Of a stretch of 64,000 nucleotides of DNA, positions 55,209-63,398 are shown piece after piece (the stretch's first letter is position 1; every line of letters starts with the position of its first letter). Source of the DNA: Hyphomicrobium sp. CS1GBMeth3 (GTDB lineage: Bacteria > Pseudomonadota > Alphaproteobacteria > Rhizobiales > Hyphomicrobiaceae); contig NZ_FPHO01000003.1 of the NCBI RefSeq assembly GCF_900117455.1, positions 124,001-188,000 of the forward strand. Direction: 5' to 3'. Under the pieces are notes generated by a model that was not told the origin of the DNA, ran no database searches, and saw nothing but the letters and a program-made list of their open reading frames with translations. A program made the position numbers and the translations under genes.

Positions 55209-57448
55209 CGGTTCGTATCGGACATGCCCCCGCCCGTCTTGAGCGAGACGTTCTTTCCGTCGTCGGCGGCCGATACGCCGGTCAGTTCGCCCGGGCCCTC
55301 GACGCGGACGCGCACATCTACGGTCCCTGCGCCTTCCAATCTGGCGACCGGCGGTTCGGACAAAGTGACCTGAAGCGGCGAGTTCAGCCGATCAACCACG
55401 GCAGAGTTGCCGAGCCCTTCGACATTCCCGCCAAGCTGCTGCGGATCGGCCGACCACCAAGATTTGAAACGACTCCACCAATCGTCATACGGCGCCGGCA
55501 GCCGATCGGGCAGCGGGTTCCACCAGCTGCGCTCGCCGTCGCCGGGCAGCGGCCCGCCGCGCTTCTGCCGCGCATACTCCTGGGCATCGAACGGCTTCAG
55601 AAAATCCATCAGGCCCGAGTTTTCCCTCGGGGTGAATTGGAAGTTCCTGAAGAACTCGATGCTCTGCCGGATGTCGCGCAGCGTCGCGCTCATCAGCGTC
55701 AATCCGAGGACGAGTGAAGAGCCGGCGATCTCGATTCCGCCCATTTCCGCGACAGCCTTGCCGATATCGTCGATCAACCCGACGAGTTCGCTCCCCGTCG
55801 TCGCCAGCTCGCCGAGGAGCTCCATGATCGGCGAGGGGCCGTTCTGGATCGCGCCATTGATGTTGAATTGCTGTTGTTCAAAGCCGCCGAACAGCGCTGC
55901 GAGACCGCCCGCGGCAATCAGCTTGCCGAGCGGGCCCGTCATGATGGCTCCGAGTTTCGCGAGCACCCATACACCAGCGCTGGCGCCGGCGAGCCCAGCC
56001 AATCCAATGCCGAGCCCCGTGATCGCCTTCGACAACATGTCTAGGCGACCCGGCTCCATTTCAGAGAGCCCCCTCAATGCCGCCGCGATCTTATCGAGGA
56101 CCGCGCCAAAGGTTCCTGTCGTTGAAAGCGAGTTCTTAAATGCAGTCCACGCCGAGCCGAGTTGGTCGACGCTCGCAGCGAAGCCTTCAAGCTTAACCTT
56201 TAGACCCTCGCGGATTGCAAACGGTGCCTCGCGTTCAGCCCGGGTGTAAATCTCCCGGTACTGGCGTAGCGCTTCCTGAGTGTTCATCACCGCCATCTTT
56301 GTCGCGTGATGCAATCCGGCGAGGTCCTTGAACGCGGCAACCGGCATTTTTTGCAACTCTTCAAGGAACGCAACCACGTCAAGGCCGCCTTGCGTCGTCG
56401 CCGTGATGTTATCGATGCCTTTCTTGATGATGCGCCGGTTTTGCGCGTCGCCCTTTTTCAGTCCCAGCGACGATGAGATCGCGTCCTCGAGGTCGGCCTT
56501 CCACTTCAACAGGTTCAGATCATCGCCCTGTGCGACGCCAGATCTGATGTGACGATTGATGGCATGCCGCGCCTTTTCAGCATGGACGCCGCCCATGCCC
56601 AATGCGTTGATGAACGTATCAGCGGTCAGGCCAGAGAGATCGGTTTTGAAGATCCTTCCATAGTTGAACCCGCCAGCCATCATCTGCGCTTGGGCAGCCG
56701 GCGTCGGATTGAGCATGCGCTGCAGGATGGTCTTCCATGCCATACCACCGCGCGAGCCTGTAAAGCCGGCCAGCGACAAGGTGCTTTGCAGGGCGGATGC
56801 TTCGCGCGGTGAAATACCGAGCTGTTCGGCGATGGCGCCGAACTCCGCCAGCGCGCGGACGTGCTCAGTTGGGCTATCCGGCGAGTATCGCGGCGCCACC
56901 ACCGCCAAGCCCTGGAGCTGCCGCATCGACTCGAGCCGGTCCTGACCTGTTGCCCATGGCATGTTGAATGATTTGGCGAGGATGACGAGATCCGCCGCCA
57001 TGCTGGCAATGGATTCGCCCGCCACCTTTGCAGCCGATGCCATGTCTTCGAGCATCGTGACGCCATCGGAGCCTTTGCCCAACAGATCATTTGCTTCGAG
57101 GCCCGCCTGCAGGAGTTCGGTGGCGCCAACGATCAGATCGAGCTGCGGCATGCCCAGCTTTACGCCGACCTGATCTGCAAGCGAGCGCATTTCCTGGCGC
57201 TGCTTATCCGTCGCCGAACCGACCACCTGAAACTGGCGAAGCGCTTTGTCCAACGCGTACTGGCCCGACGTGACAGCGGTGATCAGGCCGGCCGCAGCGA
57301 TGCCGGCACCCTGCCCGAATGAAGCGGCGGCCGTAGCTGCGCTGTTGAACCGATTTTGCATGGCCGCGATGCGGCCGCCCATTGCCGCCAAACCTGGGCT
57401 GAGCCGGTCGACTGCCGTGATAACGGCTTGGACGTTCAGAGTCGTCAT
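55205..57448 (-). CDS. phage tail tape measure protein
   Basis: This 747-residue protein has the pattern of a TP901-type tail tape measure protein. The N-terminus is TTLNVQAVITAVDRLSPGLAAMGGRIAAMQ, followed by the conserved TATELLQAGLEANDLLG-type domain (about 55-230: ...GVKLGMPQLDLIVGATELLQ..., AAKVAGESIASMAADLVILAKSF). Hydrophobic glycine-rich segments follow in the middle (ITGLGIGLAGLAGASAGVWVLAKLG). The length would suit a fairly short tail. It is the only clear virion gene here; no terminase, portal or capsid gene is seen. Confidence 0.85.
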   Translation of the reverse strand: MTTLNVQAVITAVDRLSPGLAAMGGRIAAMQNRFNSAATAAASFGQGAGIAAAGLITAVTSGQYALDKALRQFQVVGSATDKQRQEMRSLADQVGVKLGMPQLDLIVGATELLQAGLEANDLLGKGSDGVTMLEDMASAAKVAGESIASMAADLVILAKSFNMPWATGQDRLESMRQLQGLAVVAPRYSPDSPTEHVRALAEFGAIAEQLGISPREASALQSTLSLAGFTGSRGGMAWKTILQRMLNPTPAAQAQMMAGGFNYGRIFKTDLSGLTADTFINALGMGGVHAEKARHAINRHIRSGVAQGDDLNLLKWKADLEDAISSSLGLKKGDAQNRRIIKKGIDNITATTQGGLDVVAFLEELQKMPVAAFKDLAGLHHATKMAVMNTQEALRQYREIYTRAEREAPFAIREGLKVKLEGFAASVDQLGSAWTAFKNSLSTTGTFGAVLDKIAAALRGLSEMEPGRLDMLSKAITGLGIGLAGLAGASAGVWVLAKLGAIMTGPLGKLIAAGGLAALFGGFEQQQFNINGAIQNGPSPIMELLGELATTGSELVGLIDDIGKAVAEMGGIEIAGSSLVLGLTLMSATLRDIRQSIEFFRNFQFTPRENSGLMDFLKPFDAQEYARQKRGGPLPGDGERSWWNPLPDRLPAPYDDWWSRFKSWWSADPQQLGGNVEGLGNSAVVDRLNSPLQVTLSEPPVARLEGAGTVDVRVRVEGPGELTGVSAADDGKNVSLKTGGGMSDTNR

Positions 57449-57459
57449 ATCGCCCTCAC

Positions 57460-57681
57460 CTACCGGCCGTACCTGCGCGCGTGGGCTGCGCGAGCGGCTG
57501 CCCGAAATTCGGCGCGCCGCTTTTCTTCCTCGGCATTGCCGGCGGACGCTACCGTTTCTGCAGATCGTATCGCCGTCGCGATGCCCGTGCCGTATCGCTC
57601 CGCGCTGATCCGCTTGCCGAGCGCGCGGAACTCTTCGAGCCGCGCCTTCCGTGCTTCAATTGAAGTGCCATGCGTCGCCAT
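57460..57681 (-). CDS. small hypothetical phage protein
   Basis: This 73-residue charged, helical protein (MATHGTSIEARKARLEEFRALGKRISAER...) lies 11 bp before the tape measure gene on the same strand. The position is where tail-assembly chaperones often lie, but no slippery sequence or homology was identified. Confidence 0.5.
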   Translation of the reverse strand: MATHGTSIEARKARLEEFRALGKRISAERYGTGIATAIRSAETVASAGNAEEEKRRAEFRAAARAAHARRYGR

Positions 57682-57867
57682 CAGTTTGTCTCCCTCAAGG
57701 TCCGATCTGGAATGCTACGCGATGCTACAGGTTTCGAAGGTTTCGCATCCGCGCTACCAATGGTTGCTCATGAAATCTGAGCAAGGCTCGGGAAATTGCA
57801 TAAATCTGGTGAAAAACCGGGGCCGCGCCGCGCCCGCATGCGATGGCGGGGCCCCGTAGTACCTTTT

Positions 57868-58743
57868 TCACACCCGTGGGTTGCTCCCCAAGCCCCGCCA
57901 TTGCTCTTTTCGGACCACGCCGTTGACGAGCGAATACGTGCCCGGGCCACCTTGAGCGGCTGCGGCCGCGACGAGTTCCGCATCCTCGCGCCTCTTGCGC
58001 TCTCGCTCTTCGCTCTCGCGCCAGTACGCATCGACGCGCGCCTGCTCTGCCCGCGCCTCCGCTTCGGCTGCGCGCTGCTTTGCTTCCTCGTCCTGGCGTG
58101 CAGCCCACTCGCGAAGTCGCCGACTTTCTTCCTCGTCCGTCATCGGGTTGCGTTCAAATGCGTCCACGGCCGCTTTCGCTTCCGCGTACGATTTTTCCCA
58201 ATTTTCGACAGCTCGGTTGGCGTATTCGAAAGCGGATTGCTTAGGCCGCTGGAACGCGCAGGTTGGGACATTGAGGCCAAGCGCGGCGAGTTCGCTTGCC
58301 GCGGTCTTAAGTTCGGCGGCGATGGCCTCCGCCCTTTCAACCAACGCGTCGAAATGCTGGGCCGCTTCTGCGATCTCCGGCGAGCGCGCGATCTTCGCGC
58401 CCAACGCCGCGAATGGTTCAGCGAGCGAAACGTATCGCTTCGCTAATGCGATGTTGCGATCAACAGCCGCGCGGCTCTGTTCGAGATTAGCGCGCATGGT
58501 TTCGCGATCGCGGGCACGCTTGGCCAGCTGGCTGAGTTCTTCGCGCGCCGTTTGATCGCCGTCGGCGACCAGCCTCAAGCTCGCTGCGTCGCGAGCTTCA
58601 GCATCGGCGGATGCTTCCGCCTCGAGTAATCGATGTTCGTTGTCAACGTTGGCAAGCGCGTTTTCCCAGCGCGCGAGCTGCTGCTGCGCGTGTCTAAGCT
58701 TCGCTGAACTTTCGTCGCCGGGGATCTTCGCAATGTCGGTCAT
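57868..58743 (-). CDS. coiled-coil hypothetical protein
   Basis: This 291-residue protein is dominated by long charged coiled coils (QQQLARWENALANVDNEHRLLEAEA, TAREELSQLAKRARDRETMRANLEQSR, REWAARQDEEAKQRAAEAEARAEQAR). A short folded insert containing the only Cys (LNVPTCAFQRPKQ) sits near residue 160. The end is a Gly-rich tail (GGPGTYSLVNGVVRKEQWRGLG). It may be a phage structural or scaffolding-type protein. No family is recognised. Confidence 0.6.
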   Translation of the reverse strand: MTDIAKIPGDESSAKLRHAQQQLARWENALANVDNEHRLLEAEASADAEARDAASLRLVADGDQTAREELSQLAKRARDRETMRANLEQSRAAVDRNIALAKRYVSLAEPFAALGAKIARSPEIAEAAQHFDALVERAEAIAAELKTAASELAALGLNVPTCAFQRPKQSAFEYANRAVENWEKSYAEAKAAVDAFERNPMTDEEESRRLREWAARQDEEAKQRAAEAEARAEQARVDAYWRESEERERKRREDAELVAAAAAQGGPGTYSLVNGVVRKEQWRGLGSNPRV

Positions 58744-58916
58744 GTATTTTCTCCATGATTCAAAGCTCGCATTCGAGCTTAAGAAGGGGAACGCACACGC
58801 ACGCTTACGACTTCCGAATTTCGTGAATGGTACCTCGCTGGTCTGCTTCGCTGATTGCGCGAGGGAGAGTTGTGGGCTATTTTCTGGGTTCTCCTACGTA
58901 TGACGCTCAGTCTCTT

Positions 58917-58956
58917 GAATCCCGTGCCGGTAATCTAGGCCGGCCCGGGATTTTTG
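58917..58956. terminator. strong hairpin with T-run (plus-strand orientation)
   Basis: AATCCCG pairs with CGGGATT, and GCCGG with CCGGC, around an 8-base loop, followed by TTTTT on the plus strand. The shape is that of an intrinsic terminator for plus-strand transcription. It overlaps the 3' end of the minus-strand gene at 58935 and could also help end or process that transcript. No plus-strand gene is present just upstream. Confidence 0.45.
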
Positions 58957-59198
58957 CTTTCTGACGCCTCCTTCGCATCGCCGCCGATCGCGAAGCACAC
59001 GGCGCCATCGCATTCGACGAGGCGTCCATCACGCCACAGCTGGGCCCACTCCCGGTCCATGTTCATCCGCGCGCCCCACTCGCTGCCGAAGTGCTGTTCG
59101 GACGTTGTAACGTAGAGATCGAGGAGCTTCTTCGCGGAGATCGACGCGAGCGTGCCGCCGGCGAGCACACGATCGCGCGCAATGGTTTCCATGGTCAT
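58935..59198 (-). CDS. small hypothetical protein
   Basis: This 87-residue protein starts in a 4-bp overlap (ATGA) with the previous gene on the minus strand. It reads MTMETIARDRVLAGGTLASISAKKLLDLYVT and includes GSEWGARMNMDREWAQLWRDGRLVE. It is probably part of the replication/tail operon of the prophage module. The function is unknown. Confidence 0.55.
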   Translation of the reverse strand: MTMETIARDRVLAGGTLASISAKKLLDLYVTTSEQHFGSEWGARMNMDREWAQLWRDGRLVECDGAVCFAIGGDAKEASESKNPGPA

Positions 59199-59602
59199 GC
59201 CGTCCCCTGCGGTTCGGCCGCGTAAAGTGCGTGGGAGGGCGGCCAGGTGAGCTCGACGCCCTTCCCGCGCACGCGAATGAAACCGAGTTCGATGAGTTCG
59301 ATTGGCCCATCATCGAGCCAATCAAGATCAACCGCGTCGTCATCCGGTCGGAACGCGCGATAGTATCGGGCGACCCAACGCCAGATGTGGATACGCGCCG
59401 TCGGATCATTGACCTCGTTGGCCACGGCCAATGCGCACATGAACCCGAGCAACCGCGCGCTGGACCACGGTTTCGCGCGCTGCTCTACGAGCTGCATCCA
59501 ATTCGGGATGAGGTCATAGTAGTCTGAACCTAGATCGGACGCGTCGATCCAAACGAGCGTCGATGGGCATGACGCTCTGAGCTTGGTTGAAACGGTCATC
59601 AT
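59195..59602 (-). CDS. hypothetical protein in replication operon
   Basis: This protein of 135 residues starts MMTVSTKLRASCPSTLVWID. The start ATG overlaps the preceding stop codon by one base, which decides the start over longer readings of poor composition. It is helical (SARLLGFMCALAVANEVN) with an acidic end (DDAVDLDWLDDGPIELIELGFI). No family is recognised; its position between the replication-type gene and a small gene suggests a phage early function. Confidence 0.55.
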   Translation of the reverse strand: MMTVSTKLRASCPSTLVWIDASDLGSDYYDLIPNWMQLVEQRAKPWSSARLLGFMCALAVANEVNDPTARIHIWRWVARYYRAFRPDDDAVDLDWLDDGPIELIELGFIRVRGKGVELTWPPSHALYAAEPQGTA

Positions 59603-60414
59603 CAGTCCCAGCTCCCCTCGCTGATCGGTGGCGGGGCAGGTGGCTCGCGATCGTCGTCGGCATACGCGGGCGCCCTCGCTGGCGTCAATCGGCGGCGCTT
59701 GAACGCGGCTAGCCGGCCCTTGTCGATCGCCGTGCGGATGATCCCGTGCAGCCCGCCACCCAGTCCGGAATCGACGGCTGCGATCAGTTCGCTTTCCGCG
59801 AAGTCGAGCAGGATCTCGCGCGGTTCGCCCGGCGCCTGCCGCTCGATGAATTGAAACGTGAGCTTGCGCGGTTCCGCGTTCTTCGGATCGAGCCACTTGA
59901 ACGCCGAGCCGTTGCGGACGACGCCTGCCCCTTGCTCGTCCAGCGAGAACAATTCGGACAGTGCTGACTCCTCTCGTTTGCTGGGAGACTTCGAGGGAGT
60001 CTTAGAGGGAGTCTTAGTGTGCCGCTTGGTGGCAGGGGTCCCCTGCTCCTTGTCGGCAGCCCCCCCCTGCCGGTTGGAAGCACTGCTGCTTTCTGGCAGG
60101 GGTGCGTTCTCCAGGCAGTGCTGCTCGGCAGCAGGGGTGTCGACACCGCACAACTCGGCAACAACCACCTCGACTAGCCATGTGTCACCGTTGCGTTGCT
60201 TCACCTTCAGAAGCTTCGCCGCCACTAAGGCGTCTCGATAAGCCTTGATGCGCCGAGGGTTCACACCTGCGTAACGCGCGAGCGTACTGTTGCCAGGAAA
60301 CGCGTTCGTGAACGCGACATCCGAGTGCATGATGTACGCGATTAGCACGAGCTTTTCCTCAGCCCGCAGGTCGCGTTCTAACGCGGCTTTGATCGCCTCA
60401 AACCTGTTTGGCAT
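59602..60414 (-). CDS. phage replication initiation-type protein
   Basis: This protein of 270 residues starts MPNRFEAIKAALERDLRAEEKLVLIAYIMHSDV. The N-terminal winged-helix (about 10-90: FPGNSTLARYAGVNPRRIKAYRDALVAAKLLKVKQ) is like replication-initiator or DnaD/helix-turn-helix proteins of phages and plasmids. A Lys/Ser/Thr-rich linker (TPSKTPSKSPSKREE) leads to a C-terminal domain. The start was set at the ATG with GGGGAGG just upstream; this site is inside a perfect hairpin (60420-60439). It heads a run of overlapping genes. Confidence 0.65.
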   Translation of the reverse strand: MPNRFEAIKAALERDLRAEEKLVLIAYIMHSDVAFTNAFPGNSTLARYAGVNPRRIKAYRDALVAAKLLKVKQRNGDTWLVEVVVAELCGVDTPAAEQHCLENAPLPESSSASNRQGGAADKEQGTPATKRHTKTPSKTPSKSPSKREESALSELFSLDEQGAGVVRNGSAFKWLDPKNAEPRKLTFQFIERQAPGEPREILLDFAESELIAAVDSGLGGGLHGIIRTAIDKGRLAAFKRRRLTPARAPAYADDDREPPAPPPISEGSWD

Positions 60415-60419
60415 TTGCA

Positions 60420-60439
60420 GACCTCCCCTTGTGGAGGTC
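60420..60439 (-). promoter_or_regulatory. hairpin that can sequester a ribosome binding site
   Basis: GACCTCC (60420-60426) and GGAGGTC (60433-60439) form a perfect 7-bp inverted repeat with a 6-base loop. On the minus strand, the ribosome site GGAGG of the replication-type gene is the 3' arm, ending 5 bases before its ATG. Folding would hide it; opening would expose it. The controlling signal is unknown. Confidence 0.6.
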
Positions 60440-60550
60440 GCGAGGATCTTGAACGTTTGAGCGCTACGCGCTACATCATGCGCTGTCGTCGTTCCCATCG
60501 CGACACAGCTATTGACCCGTCGGCACGCAGCAACGCGCCGACGGGTTTTT

Positions 60551-60823
60551 TCATTTTCGATGTTCGACAAAAACTACGCGGTTACGTTCGACAAACTCGA
60601 TGATGTCGCGCCCGCGATAGAAAACCTTCCGCCCCAGCTTCGTGTAGGGCAAGCCGCGACGCTTGCAGCGATCAGTTGCGAGAGTGGAGCGAGTCCGGCC
60701 AATCGCCTGCCCCGCTTCCGCATCGCTGTAGTACCGCTCCGCGTCGATTTCGAAATCGCCAATCCGCAACTCGAACCTCCCGTCGGTTGATATCGATGGT
60801 TGTCCATGTAGCGCGGTTGGCAC
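60551..60823 (-). CDS. AlpA-like excisionase/regulator
   Basis: This 90-residue protein has a C-terminal winged helix-turn-helix of the AlpA/excisionase (MerR-like) type: YYSDAEAGQAIGRTRSTLATDRCKRRGLPYTKLGRKVFYRGRDIIEFVE. Such proteins bind near att sites and regulate excision or integrase expression. It lies about 90 bp inside attR, which fits. It may equally control the replication operon that follows on the same strand. Confidence 0.75.
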   Translation of the reverse strand: MPTALHGQPSISTDGRFELRIGDFEIDAERYYSDAEAGQAIGRTRSTLATDRCKRRGLPYTKLGRKVFYRGRDIIEFVERNRVVFVEHRK

Positions 60824-60915
60824 GCGAAGTCCGGTACGCGCGGGCCGGCGATCGCGTACCGATAATTTGTTGCCTAGGATGTTGCCTGGAAATGAAGCCC
60901 AAAACGGCTAAGTAC

Positions 60916-60961
60916 TGGCGACCCCGACAGGATTTGAACCTGTGACCCTCAGATTAGGAAT
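60916..60961. repeat. attR: direct repeat within tRNA-Arg
   Basis: The 46 bp are identical to 27871-27916. They form the anticodon-loop-to-CCA half of the intact tRNA-Arg(CCU) gene, so integration leaves the tRNA functional. This is the right boundary of the element. Confidence 0.95.
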
Positions 60962-60992
60962 CTGATGCTCTATCCAGCTGAGCTACGGGGCC
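60916..60992 (-). tRNA. tRNA-Arg (anticodon CCT)
   Basis: Read on the minus strand, the 77 bases fold as a complete tRNA. The acceptor GGCCCCG pairs with CGGGGTC (one G-U pair) followed by G and an encoded CCA. The D arm is GCTCAGCTGGATAGAGC, the anticodon stem TCAGA/TCTGA with loop TTCCTAA (anticodon CCT), and the T arm has GGTTCAAATCC. It decodes AGG, a rare arginine codon. Its 3' half is the integration target of the element to its left. Confidence 0.98.
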
Positions 60993-61187
60993 TTTCCAAC
61001 GAAATCAATAGGTTAGCTGAACGGAGAGGACGCACGGGGCGGGTCCGAAGCTACGTTCAGCGCTACATCTGACGCGGCAGGCTGCCTGCTCCCGATACAT
61101 CTCCGAAGCAGGTTGATACGGATGAGGTATCCTGCTCGAAAATGCAATGGCCCGGAAGGCTGGTGCGGTAGGATCGGATTGCGAAGT

Positions 61188-62336
61188 TCACTCCTCCCCT
61201 GCCTCATCGGTTGCCGCTTTCTTCGGCAGAGACTTCTTCGCCTTAGAGGGAGTGCTCCTTTTCTTTGACGTCTTTGGTCCGTCTGGCTTAGAGAGCCGCA
61301 AGAAGGGTTCGCCTCGGATCGTGGGGAACACGAGTTCCCTCTGAATCTTCCTGAGGTCCTCGTAGATCTTCAGTTCTTTCTTCTCTTTAGCGGTGGGTTC
61401 CTCGCTTGTTGCAGGTGGCAAGAAACGCACCTCTACCGTCATACCGAGCTCTACACGCGCCCACAGATCCTTAAGCACTAGCCTTAGGCCGTTACTGACT
61501 TCATTGCGGCGCCCGTCTTCCAGCTTGACTGTCACAACATCTGCGACCCTCTTCTCCACGGCCTCATTGACAAGCTGTTCGATCTTTGCGTCGAGCATCG
61601 CACTCTCGTCTACGCCGACCGCTTTAAGTCGTGCTCTAAGCTCCCGGAGCTCGAGCGTCTGTTTGTACGTTGCAAGGAACCAGGTAATCGAACCCGCGAT
61701 CGCGGCTACGATCGGCGCGTAGAGCTGCAGAATGACAAGCGGTTCAGTTGTGGAGAGTTCTGATAACTCAGCCTCTTCTCGCTGCCCTGTGACGGCCTCT
61801 GAGAAGAGTTCGACAACTCGCTCGATAAACTTGAGCTCGCCCGAAAACCCGATGAGGCGATTGTCAAATATTGCGCGAGGTATCTTGAAGCCTATCTCAG
61901 CTTCACCGGGCTGCAGAGGGCGAGGTCCCAAGCCCACGGCTTTGAGTGCGGTTGAAAGCGCAGTGATAGATTCGACGAACTTGCTTCGCCGAGCATGGAT
62001 CTCGTCGACATCCGTTTTTACTGCGGCCTGTGTGATTGAGTTCGTGTGAATGAGTTGAGCTATGTCATCGATCATCGACACCGAAAAATAGTAGCTCGCG
62101 TCCAACTCCTCGAGGAAGTCAGCAATCGGAGGCGTAATTTGAGCTTCGATGGCCTCCAACGCTGTCCGCGTTTCACTTACTCGAGTGAGTAGGTCTGTTT
62201 GATGTTGCGCGTTTTGAGGATCGTTTATGATGTTCTGCAAGGAGCCAGATATCTGACTGAGCTTTTTACCAACGCGCTGTTCAGTTTCGGCAGCCGCAAT
62301 CCGCGCGGAAAAATCTGCGAGCCTGCTGACGTTCAT
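61188..62336 (-). CDS. coiled-coil membrane protein, unknown
   Basis: This 382-residue protein has an N-terminal helical domain (about 1-190), a single strong hydrophobic segment (IVAAIAGSITWFLATY, near 215), then a coil (ELRELRARLKAVGVDESAMLDAKIEQLVNEAVEKRV) and a basic, Lys/Pro/Ser-rich C-terminal tail (TSKKRSTPSKAKKSLPKKAA). No family is recognised. It lies outside the tRNA-bounded element, next to an orphan antitoxin gene transcribed the other way. Confidence 0.6.
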   Translation of the reverse strand: MNVSRLADFSARIAAAETEQRVGKKLSQISGSLQNIINDPQNAQHQTDLLTRVSETRTALEAIEAQITPPIADFLEELDASYYFSVSMIDDIAQLIHTNSITQAAVKTDVDEIHARRSKFVESITALSTALKAVGLGPRPLQPGEAEIGFKIPRAIFDNRLIGFSGELKFIERVVELFSEAVTGQREEAELSELSTTEPLVILQLYAPIVAAIAGSITWFLATYKQTLELRELRARLKAVGVDESAMLDAKIEQLVNEAVEKRVADVVTVKLEDGRRNEVSNGLRLVLKDLWARVELGMTVEVRFLPPATSEEPTAKEKKELKIYEDLRKIQRELVFPTIRGEPFLRLSKPDGPKTSKKRSTPSKAKKSLPKKAATDEAGEE

Positions 62337-62484
62337 GAACTCCTCCCCCTATCTTTTGTCAGCGTACAGGCAAGCCGACCTTGCGCTAGGGCGGAAGAGG
62401 TAATTATCCACGCACAATTCACAACATATATTCACGTTTTGTTCTCAACGTGCTATCCCTCCCCGGCGCTCCAGGACTGCCGCA

Positions 62485-62790
62485 ATGACCAAGCGTCACC
62501 CTTCAATCAGACCTACGCATCCCGGCGAGATCATCCGGGAAGATGTACTCCCAGCGCTGGGCATTTCGAAAGCCAAGTTTGCTGAGGCTCTGGGCATCAG
62601 CCGGCAGAGCCTTCATAGTTTCCTGTCTGAGAAAAGCCCGGTCACGGCAGAACTCGCGCTGCGACTGGAGCGCGTTGTTGGCAGCTCGGCTGAGACGTGG
62701 CTGGCAATGCAATCTGAGCTTGATCTGCACTACGCACGCAAGAAGGTCGATCCGCGCAGGTTGACGCGGCTGCACGCTCGGGAAGACTGA
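62485..62790 (+). CDS. higA: HigA-family antitoxin (orphan)
   Basis: This 101-residue Xre-type regulator has the HigA/VapI signature: THPGEIIREDVLPALGISKAKFAEALGISRQSLHSFLSEKSPVTAELALRLERVVGSSAETWLAMQ. HigA normally neutralises the mRNA-cleaving toxin HigB and represses the shared promoter. HigB is usually encoded just upstream, but the 148 bp upstream here holds no such gene, nor does the 3' side. It may be a decayed pair, an antitoxin acting against other HigB proteins, or a plain regulator. Confidence 0.88.
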   Translation: MTKRHPSIRPTHPGEIIREDVLPALGISKAKFAEALGISRQSLHSFLSEKSPVTAELALRLERVVGSSAETWLAMQSELDLHYARKKVDPRRLTRLHARED

Positions 62791-62795
62791 CGTGC

Positions 62796-63041
62796 TCAGT
62801 GCATCGTTCCCCGACCGCGGATAAGGTGCGCCCAGAGCGCTAGTGTATCGACTTCTTCTCGCGTTGCTTTGCGAAGTCCCGCGGCGGTGAGTTCACGGTT
62901 CACCGCTCGCAGGAGGTCGCGATTATTGCGGATCGTGTACCAGGACCCTCGGATGCGGCACAGGCCGAGTTCGGCGATGATCACGGTCCAGATGAGGTCC
63001 TGGCGAAACTCCTCTTCAGACACCAGCCACCGAAGCTTCAC
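62796..63041 (-). CDS. small hypothetical protein
   Basis: This protein of 81 residues starts at a GTG (VKLRWLVSEEEFRQDLIWTVIIAELG) and overlaps the gene above it by 26 bp in another frame, which suggests co-translation. It is helical (NRDLLRAVNRELTAAGLRKATREEVDTLALWAHLI). No family is recognised. Confidence 0.5.
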   Translation of the reverse strand: MKLRWLVSEEEFRQDLIWTVIIAELGLCRIRGSWYTIRNNRDLLRAVNRELTAAGLRKATREEVDTLALWAHLIRGRGTMH

Positions 63042-63210
63042 AGCGCACCAAGCTCGGCACCGGCAATGTAAGGCTTTCCGACTTCTGCCGGTGATCCCCG
63101 CCAAACGCACCGAGCTCAAGGAGAAGAAACCAGGCCGCAATCGGCGGGTTAGCTTCTTCGTCGTTCCAATAGTCCGTCAAGGCGTCGATCAGCTTTTCTT
63201 TGGTGGTCAT
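63016..63210 (-). CDS. small hypothetical protein
   Basis: This protein of 64 residues starts MTTKEKLIDALTDYWNDEEANPPIAAWFLLLEL and is preceded by AAAGGAGACTTAGGG. The N-terminal half is helical and acidic. It overlaps the following small gene. The function is unknown. Confidence 0.5.
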   Translation of the reverse strand: MTTKEKLIDALTDYWNDEEANPPIAAWFLLLELGAFGGDHRQKSESLTLPVPSLVRCEASVAGV

Positions 63211-63302
63211 CCCTAAGTCTCCTTTGCTGTTGATGCGCAAGAGCTTGCCCGATTCTGCTTAACCGATCACTAAGCTAAGTGTTTGTTTTTATTGGTATAA
63301 AC

Positions 63303-63338
63303 GTCAACATTAATGTCAACATTCTTGTCAAAATCCTG
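63303..63338. repeat. three tandem 12-bp repeats
   Basis: GTCAACATTAAT, GTCAACATTCTT and GTCAAAATCCTG lie head to tail. The block is A+T-rich and sits between the truncated membrane-HTH gene and the small gene downstream on the minus strand. It could be a binding site for a repressor (such as the nearby HigA or the HTH protein) or short iterons. This is observation only. Confidence 0.45.
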
Positions 63339-63398
63339 TCGCCCAAAACGAAAGAGCCGCTCTCTCGAGCAGCCCTTATCCGTATCGATCTTGGCCGC

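Larger units (their letters stand above)
27871..60961. mobile_element. integrated genomic island in tRNA-Arg(CCU)
   Basis: The element of about 33 kb is delimited by identical 46-bp direct repeats (27871-27916 and 60916-60961) equal to the 3' end of tRNA-Arg(CCU), including CCA. A tyrosine integrase lies 200 bp inside the left repeat and an AlpA-like excisionase just inside the right one. Cargo comprises a defence-gene block (30.5-51.3 kb) and a reduced prophage-like block (51.4-60.8 kb). The lower G+C look of 40.6-46 kb supports transfer. The composite content suggests more than one acquisition event. Confidence 0.9.
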
